DNA from: Flaviaesturariibacter aridisoli
GTDB lineage: Bacteria > Bacteroidota > Bacteroidia > Chitinophagales > Chitinophagaceae
DNA: 64,000 bases
Assembly: GCF_004343705.1 (NCBI RefSeq)
Contig: NZ_SKFH01000007.1
Location: 62,001-126,000, forward strand
Direction: 5' to 3'
Shown: positions 59,301-64,000 of the stretch, piece by piece
Numbering within the stretch: the stretch's first letter is position 1
How the letters are laid out: every line of letters begins with the position of its first letter
Notes under the pieces: model-generated
Told to the model about the DNA's origin: nothing
The model's database searches: none
Seen by the model: only the letters and a program-made list of their open reading frames with translations
Translations under genes and position numbers: made by a program

Positions 59301-60356
59301 ATGAAAAAGATCCTGCTCATCGACGACAACCCGCACATCCGCGAAAACATCGCGGAGCTGCTGGAGCTCTCGCGTTACCGCGTGGTGACGGCCGGTGACG
59401 GACGGTCGGGCATCGAAGCGGCGATCGCGGAGAAGCCTGATCTTATCCTGTGCGACATACTCATGCCGGGCATCGACGGCTACGGCGTGCTGCACCTGTT
59501 GCAACGTCGTCCCGAGCTGCAGCAGATCCCCTTTGTCTTTCTCAGTGCCAAGTCGGACCAGGCCGAGATCCGGCAGGGCATGTCGCTGGGCGCCGACGAC
59601 TATATCACGAAGCCCTTTGATGCTACCGACCTGCTGAAGACCGTGGAAAGCCGCCTGCGCAAATCGGAATTGCTGCGCCACAGCCGGACCGCGGGCCTCG
59701 ACGGCGTTGACGAGCTCATCTCGGTATCGGCCGGCGACGAGGTGCTCCAGGGCTTTGTGCGCGACCGCCACCTGGACCGCTACAAGAAAAAGCAGCGCAT
59801 CTTCACCGAGGGCAACCATCCCGTGCGGCTCTATTACGTGCAAAAAGGAAAAGTGAAGGTGTACAAGACCAATGAAGAAGGTAAAGAGCTGATCCTGAAG
59901 ATCGCCAACGAAGGCGACTTCTTCGGGTACATTTCACTGTTGGAGAACACCGTATACCGCGAAAATGCCACGGCGCTGGAAGACTGCGAGATCGCCGCCA
60001 TCCCGCGGAGCGAGTTCGAGGAATTGATGAATGCCAACCCGCAGGTAACGCGCCGCTTCATCAGCCTGCTTTCGAAAGACGTGCGCGAGAAGGAAGAACA
60101 GCTATTGAAGATCGCATATAACTCCCTGCGCCGCAAAGTGGCCGATGCACTCCTGAGCGCACAGGAGCGCTTCCGCGTGGGAGGCGAACGGCAGCCGATC
60201 CACCTGACCCGTGAAAACCTCGCCGCCATTGCCGGCACCGCCACCGAATCGCTGATCCGGACGCTTACGGACTTCAAGACCGAAGGCCTCATCGACATTC
60301 ACGACGGAAGCATCAGCATACTCGACTACGACAAGCTCGAGCGGCTGGTCAACTGA
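59301..60356 (+). CDS. Response regulator receiver fused to Crp/Fnr-type DNA-binding regulator
   Basis: A 351-residue fusion. The receiver (1-125) has LLIDDN (D8, D9), the phosphoacceptor D52 in LILCDILMPG and the Lys in ITKPFDATDLL. A Crp-like beta-roll follows (about 150-265: QRIFTEGNHPVRLYYVQKGKVKVYKT, in part). The winged helix at the end (LTRENLAAIAGTATESLIRTLTDF) is the recognition element. It lacks clear cAMP-binding residues. It is expected to bind a Crp-type palindrome when phosphorylated by the kinase before it. Confidence 0.94.
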   Translation: MKKILLIDDNPHIRENIAELLELSRYRVVTAGDGRSGIEAAIAEKPDLILCDILMPGIDGYGVLHLLQRRPELQQIPFVFLSAKSDQAEIRQGMSLGADDYITKPFDATDLLKTVESRLRKSELLRHSRTAGLDGVDELISVSAGDEVLQGFVRDRHLDRYKKKQRIFTEGNHPVRLYYVQKGKVKVYKTNEEGKELILKIANEGDFFGYISLLENTVYRENATALEDCEIAAIPRSEFEELMNANPQVTRRFISLLSKDVREKEEQLLKIAYNSLRRKVADALLSAQERFRVGGERQPIHLTRENLAAIAGTATESLIRTLTDFKTEGLIDIHDGSISILDYDKLERLVN

Positions 60357-60391
60357 GCAGGGTGGCGCGACGCTCGTTCAGCCACAAATGC

Positions 60392-60403
60392 TGACCACGG
60401 TCA
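60392..60403. promoter_or_regulatory. Crp/Fnr-type operator TGACCACGGTCA upstream of the third stress gene
   Basis: The third intergenic copy of TGACC-N2-GGTCA, 75 bases before the ATG at 60479 and 36 bases after the receiver-Crp stop. No clear TAnnTTTG box lies between it and the gene. Confidence 0.65.
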
Positions 60404-60478
60404 AGGTAGGTGCCGGCGGGCGTCAGCAGATCGGCCGCGGCGCCGTCGGAACTTGTACCCGGACCAAAAGCGAGCACC

Positions 60479-61300
60479 ATGAAAAAGATACTGGCGGCCC
60501 TCTCGGAAGAAATTTTCCCGGAAAATGTGTTCCAGTTCCTGGCGGAGCTTCACCGGCGCGCGCCCATTCAGCTGACCATCGTCTTCATCGCCCCATCGAT
60601 CATCAGCTCCTGGCCCGTCACCGGCGTGCCGCCCGACCCGGTGTGGTTCCCCGCTGTTGAAGAAGTTGACCCGGTGCTGGCGGCGCAAACGCGGCGGCAG
60701 GTTTCCGAGCGTTGCCTCGCCCTCAACATTTCATTCCGCATGCACGAACGCACGGGCGACGGCGACATCGGGCAGTTGCGCAAGGAGTCCCGCTTCGCCG
60801 ACCTGCTCATCGCCGACCATGCACTCTTCTTCGGCTCCACCCATCCCGGCTTCGAGTGGGACCATTTCGCTCGAACGGTACGCGAGCTGGAATGCCCGGT
60901 GATCGTGCTGCCGGAGGTCCGCCGCTTTCCCAAACAAAACATCATTGCCTACGACGGCAGCGCCTCGTCGGTATATGCGTTGAAGCAATTCTATTCGGTG
61001 CTGCCTGAGCTGGCGGAGAACTCCACCTACCTTGTTTATACGAAAGACGAACCCGGCAACCGCATCCCTGATCTCGATTTCATTGAAGAACTGGCGGCGC
61101 CCCACTTCCGGGACCTCGCCATCACCAAGCTGACGGGCACGCGCCCGCAAACCTTCCCCGAATGGATGAACCAGCATTCGGGCCCGATGCTGGTGTGCGG
61201 CGCCCTCGGCCGAAATGCGTTCTCCCGCCTCTTTCACCGGAGCTTCTCCTACCAGCACCTCGTGGAGCAAAAGGTGCCGGTGTTCATCGCGCATAAATGA
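60479..61300 (+). CDS. Universal stress protein, tandem UspA-like domains (3 of 3)
   Basis: A 273-residue protein with two UspA-like halves. The first has KKILAALSEEIFPENVFQFL, and the second starts at about 155 (NIIAYDGSASSVYALKQFYSV). The end segment LVCGALGRNAFSRLFHRSFSYQHL keeps G-x2-G but not the last Gly-Ser of the ATP site. It is separated from the other two by 4.5 kb and carries its own operator, so its expression may be timed differently. Confidence 0.88.
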   Translation: MKKILAALSEEIFPENVFQFLAELHRRAPIQLTIVFIAPSIISSWPVTGVPPDPVWFPAVEEVDPVLAAQTRRQVSERCLALNISFRMHERTGDGDIGQLRKESRFADLLIADHALFFGSTHPGFEWDHFARTVRELECPVIVLPEVRRFPKQNIIAYDGSASSVYALKQFYSVLPELAENSTYLVYTKDEPGNRIPDLDFIEELAAPHFRDLAITKLTGTRPQTFPEWMNQHSGPMLVCGALGRNAFSRLFHRSFSYQHLVEQKVPVFIAHK

Positions 61301-61304
61301 GGCC

Positions 61305-62081
61305 TCATTGCCCACCTGCGCGCTGCGCCACCAGTGCATTCAGCGTTTGCAGGTTCGCCAGGGCCGCTCCCATCGTGTTATTGAAGTATGCATACACCGC
61401 CCTTCCTTCCTTCAGCCAACCCGCGATCCGGTCCGCTTCCCCGGCCAGGAATTCATCCGGATACGAGCCGCGATAGCCACCCTCCGGACCATGGTAGCGC
61501 AGGTAGACGTTTCGCTCTGACAGCTGCAGGGGCGGAGTAGCCGATGCCGGCATGTCGTGCGTAACCAATACGGCTTGATAATGTTGCAGCAGGCGGTACA
61601 CGGAGCGTTCGTACCAGGAGTTGTCCCGTAGTTCTACGGCCAGGGTCCAGCCCGGGGCTTCTTCGCTGAGACTTTGCAGCACGCCCTCGAGTTCTTCATG
61701 GCGGTCCCGCTTTGCGGAAGGCGGCAGCTGCAGCAACAAGCAGCCCCTTTTGTCTGCTGCTTCGGCCACCACCTCGGCAAAGCGCTCGATGTCTTCGGAA
61801 GCGAATTGAAAACCCTTCGCGTGCGTGACCGTCTTCGGCACCTTGAACGTAAAGCGGAAGCCTTCGGGAACGCTCTCGCTCCACTTGCGCACCGTGGCGC
61901 CTTTGGGCAGCTTGTAAAAGGTAGCATTCACTTCCAGCGAAGAAAACAGCGAGGCATAGTACGTAAGCCGGCTGGCACCCCGGAATTCGGGCGGGTACTC
62001 CGATTGCCGGTGGGGCACCACGATGTTGCTGGTACCGGAGAAATACGGGAGCATGGGGCGCGCTGTCATGACCATGGCCAT
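61305..62081 (-). CDS. DUF72 domain protein
   Basis: A 258-residue TIM-barrel-like protein. YFSGTSNIVVPHR, ASLFSSLEVNATFYKLP and FTFKVPKTVTHAKG match the DUF72 start; ELRDNSWYERSVYRLL and VYLRYHGPEGGY the middle. These proteins look like endonuclease IV-like barrels, but no activity is settled. The start is uncertain: ATGs at 62081, 62075, 62069 and 62054 are all in frame, and the family core begins at about 62045. A CACCTTTG box (minus strand of 62114-62121) is compatible with 62081. Confidence 0.87.
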   Translation of the reverse strand: MAMVMTARPMLPYFSGTSNIVVPHRQSEYPPEFRGASRLTYYASLFSSLEVNATFYKLPKGATVRKWSESVPEGFRFTFKVPKTVTHAKGFQFASEDIERFAEVVAEAADKRGCLLLQLPPSAKRDRHEELEGVLQSLSEEAPGWTLAVELRDNSWYERSVYRLLQHYQAVLVTHDMPASATPPLQLSERNVYLRYHGPEGGYRGSYPDEFLAGEADRIAGWLKEGRAVYAYFNNTMGAALANLQTLNALVAQRAGGQ

Positions 62082-62140
62082 TGCAAAAGCTTTGCCTGAA
62101 GGCAGTCTTGGTCCAAAGGTGCCCATTAACCGGTTCAGGG

Positions 62141-62782
62141 TCAAACCATCCCGTTCTGCTGCGCATACTTGATCAGCGTCAGCGGTGTGCGGGCACCGGT
62201 TTTCCGGCCGATGTTCTTCCGGTGGGTTTCTACCGTGAATTCGGAGATGAAGAGCGTTTTGCTGATCTCGGGTGTGGAGAGGCCCTGCACGATGAGGCGG
62301 ATGATCTCCACTTCGCGTGGCGTCAGGCGGCTTTCGGCGCCGGCCGCCTGCTGCTGGCGAACGCTGCGCTGGTAAGCCACCTCGATGGAACGCTGCAGGT
62401 ACTGCTCGCCCTTCATGACGCGGTCTATGGCCGTCAGCAGCTCTTCCGGCTTCACGTTCTTGAGCAGGTAGCCGCGTGCGCCGGCTTCGAGCAGCGAGCT
62501 GATGTGCTGGGTGCTTTCGTGCATCGACAGCACGATCACACGGATGAGCGGGAACCGCTCACCCAGCGTTTTGGTGAGCCATAGTCCCGATTGTTGGCCC
62601 ATGCTGATGTCGGTCAGCACCAGGTCGGGCTGCAGCCGCGCAATGAGCGGCAGCGCCTCCTCGGCAGACGTTGCCTTGCCCAGCACGGATACCTGCGGGC
62701 GGTCCTCCAGGATAGAGCTGATGCCGTCGAGCAGGAGCTCGTGGTCGTCTACCAATACAATGGTCGTTCGTTCGCGGTTCAT
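62141..62782 (-). CDS. NarL/FixJ family response regulator
   Basis: A 213-residue regulator. The receiver has VLVDDHELLLDG (acidic pair), the phosphoacceptor in LVLTDISMGQQSG (D about 57), the Ser in VIVLSMHEST and the Lys in YLLKNVKPEEL. A LuxR-type helix-turn-helix follows (LTPREVEIIRLIVQGLSTPEISKTL and FTVETHRKNI in part). ATG 62782 overlaps the kinase stop by 4 bases (ATGA), so the two are coupled; the longer frame reads the kinase gene. Confidence 0.95.
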   Translation of the reverse strand: MNRERTTIVLVDDHELLLDGISSILEDRPQVSVLGKATSAEEALPLIARLQPDLVLTDISMGQQSGLWLTKTLGERFPLIRVIVLSMHESTQHISSLLEAGARGYLLKNVKPEELLTAIDRVMKGEQYLQRSIEVAYQRSVRQQQAAGAESRLTPREVEIIRLIVQGLSTPEISKTLFISEFTVETHRKNIGRKTGARTPLTLIKYAQQNGMV

Positions 62783-64000
62783 ACGGAGGCCCCTCCTCCT
62801 TCGGTCGCTGCAGTTCTCCAAACGTGAATGATGGTCGTGGTTCCCTTTCCCGGGGTACTGTCGATTTGCACGTCTCCGTCGAAGAAGGCAATCCGGCTCC
62901 GGATGTTGCGGATGCCGAGGCCGGCCGCCGCCGTGGCGGGGTCGAATCCGCGCCCGTCGTCTTCCACGATCAGCTGCACTTCTTCGGCATCGGCCGACAA
63001 CTGTATTTGTACAGCCCCGGCGCCGGCATGCTTCAGCACGTTGTTGCACAGTTCCTGAAAGGACCGGTACAGGGCCAGCGACAGCATATCACCAGGCAGT
63101 GGCCCCTCGATGTGCGTGAATAGCGTAAACGTGGTTTGCATACTGGCATCGTTCAGCTTCTCCACGGCCTGGGCCAGTGCTTTTTCGAGCCCAAAATGCA
63201 GCAGCAGTTCCGGCGTCACCTGGTGCGACAAGGCGCGTACTTCCGAACCTGCCTGTCCGAGCAGATCGTCCACCTTGTCTAGTGTGGCGCTGCCGTCGCG
63301 GGCTTTATTCAGCTGCATGGCGGCAGCGGCCAGGGTTTGCGTCACGCCATCGTGGAGCTCACCTGCGATGCGGCGGCGTTCAGCCTCTTCGGCCTCCATC
63401 ACGGCCAGCGTGCGCCGCCGGTGTTCGCTTAGTTGTTCGAGTGCGAGGCGCGTGCGGTAGCGGCTTTTCATCAGCTTGGAGGCATACACGCCGGAGGCAG
63501 CCAGCAGCAACAGTCCGCCACCCAGGGCGAGGAGCCAGCGCTGCTGGTTGCTGTTGCGCAGCCGGGCCTCGAGGTTTTCCTTTTTTAGCCGCAGGTTTTC
63601 GGCCGTCTTTTTCTGGGTTTCAAACTGCACCTGCATTTCCGCGAGCGCTTTGCCATAATGCTCTTCGCGCAAGCTGTCGTTTTGCGCCAGCAGCTTCTTC
63701 AGGTAGGTGACGGCCATCGGGTGGTTGCCCACCTTTTCGTAGCTCCCCGAGAGCGATTCATAGGCCGCTTTCAGCTTGAGGCGGTTGCCCAGGGAATTGC
63801 TCAGCGCCTCCGATTTGCGGGCCCAAGCGATGGCCTGCAGCGGCGCGCCGGTGCGGTTATAAAGGTCGGCGAGCTCCAGGTAGTCGGAGGCCAGCATGCC
63901 GGGGTCGGCCACTTTTTCGCGCGTGACAGCGGCGGTGCGCAACATCTCAATGGCTTCCCGGAGACGTCCTTGCTGGTAATAGCTGCGTCCCAGAATGTTC
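62779..64000 (-). CDS. TPR-containing NarX/DegS-type sensor histidine kinase, partial (runs off right edge)
   Basis: At least 406 residues are visible; the 5' part lies beyond base 64000. TPR repeats are at the visible start (ILGRSYYQQGRLREAIEML, then LADLYNRTGAPLQAIAWAR). A membrane helix follows (WLLALGGGLLLLAASGVYA), then HisKA_3 with RIAGELHDGVTQTLAAAA (phospho-His in ELHDG), and an HATPase (LCNNVLKHAGA, VEDDGRGFDP, GLGIRNIRSRI). The extracytoplasmic or cytoplasmic TPR domain before the helix is typical of Bacteroidota kinases of this kind. It is the partner of the following regulator. Confidence 0.93.
   Translation of the reverse strand, partial: NILGRSYYQQGRLREAIEMLRTAAVTREKVADPGMLASDYLELADLYNRTGAPLQAIAWARKSEALSNSLGNRLKLKAAYESLSGSYEKVGNHPMAVTYLKKLLAQNDSLREEHYGKALAEMQVQFETQKKTAENLRLKKENLEARLRNSNQQRWLLALGGGLLLLAASGVYASKLMKSRYRTRLALEQLSEHRRRTLAVMEAEEAERRRIAGELHDGVTQTLAAAAMQLNKARDGSATLDKVDDLLGQAGSEVRALSHQVTPELLLHFGLEKALAQAVEKLNDASMQTTFTLFTHIEGPLPGDMLSLALYRSFQELCNNVLKHAGAGAVQIQLSADAEEVQLIVEDDGRGFDPATAAAGLGIRNIRSRIAFFDGDVQIDSTPGKGTTTIIHVWRTAATEGGGASV

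Overview
The window looks like chromosomal DNA from a GC-rich member of the Bacteroidota, most likely a Chitinophagaceae-type organism (the family level is inference). The evidence is a giant secreted protein with a type IX secretion (T9SS) sorting domain, a T9SS plug protein, a TamL-type BamA-family lipoprotein, MoxR/DUF58 and DUF2752/CCC-motif gene pairs, promoters of the Bacteroidota type (TTTG near -33, TAnnTTTG near -7), and almost no Shine-Dalgarno sequences. There is one tRNA gene, no rRNA, no CRISPR array and no transposase.

Layout. 1-202: 5'-truncated fragment of a DIGADEF-type surface protein. 0.3-5.7 kb: 1787-aa T9SS-exported modular protein. 6-18 kb: a small membrane protein, an HExxH metallopeptidase, Tex, the T9SS plug protein followed by a co-transcribed secreted protein, an FtsX/LolE permease, an rRNA/tRNA methyltransferase, TamL and TruB. 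18.4-23.7 kb: a tightly overlapping operon SpoIIM-like / DUF4129 / DUF4350 / MoxR / DUF58 with a divergent RDD gene. 24.6-36 kb: DUF2752 and CCC-motif membrane proteins, ProS, a lipoprotein, an OmpP1-like barrel, MiaA, a pRiA4b-like protein, Cca, a secreted protein resembling the soluble tail of DUF2723 enzymes, an Sua5-type synthase and a heptosyltransferase. 36.2-45 kb: DapD, tRNA-Leu(CAG), a small transcription unit with a 31-codon lysine-rich ORF, a LytS/LytTR two-component pair, a GH13 cyclomaltodextrinase-like enzyme and a six-PAS histidine kinase.

45.2-50.1 kb holds thioredoxin and a sulfur module read on the minus strand: Crp/Fnr regulator, TauE exporter, rhodanese, metallo-beta-lactamase/rhodanese fusion and two YeeE/YedE half-transporters. 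50.2-61.3 kb is a stress and energy block: VIT transporter, small membrane protein, P-type cation ATPase, two universal stress proteins, PEP synthase, a histidine kinase without sensor, a receiver-Crp fusion regulator, and a third universal stress protein. The window ends in a DUF72 protein, a NarL-type regulator and its TPR-containing kinase, which runs off the right edge.

The most interesting signals are: (i) three intergenic copies of the palindrome TGACC-N2-GGTCA, upstream of the TauE gene, the rhodanese operon and the third universal stress protein, which suggests that one Crp/Fnr-type regulon joins the sulfur and stress blocks; (ii) a recurrent TAnnTTTG-N4-ATG arrangement that predicts leaderless mRNAs; (iii) a 15-base sequence repeated upstream of two intrinsic terminators, possibly a small-RNA family, one copy lying behind an unannotated 31-aa ORF; (iv) a word-like intergenic repeat family that is translated inside two proteins (the T9SS plug protein and TruB).
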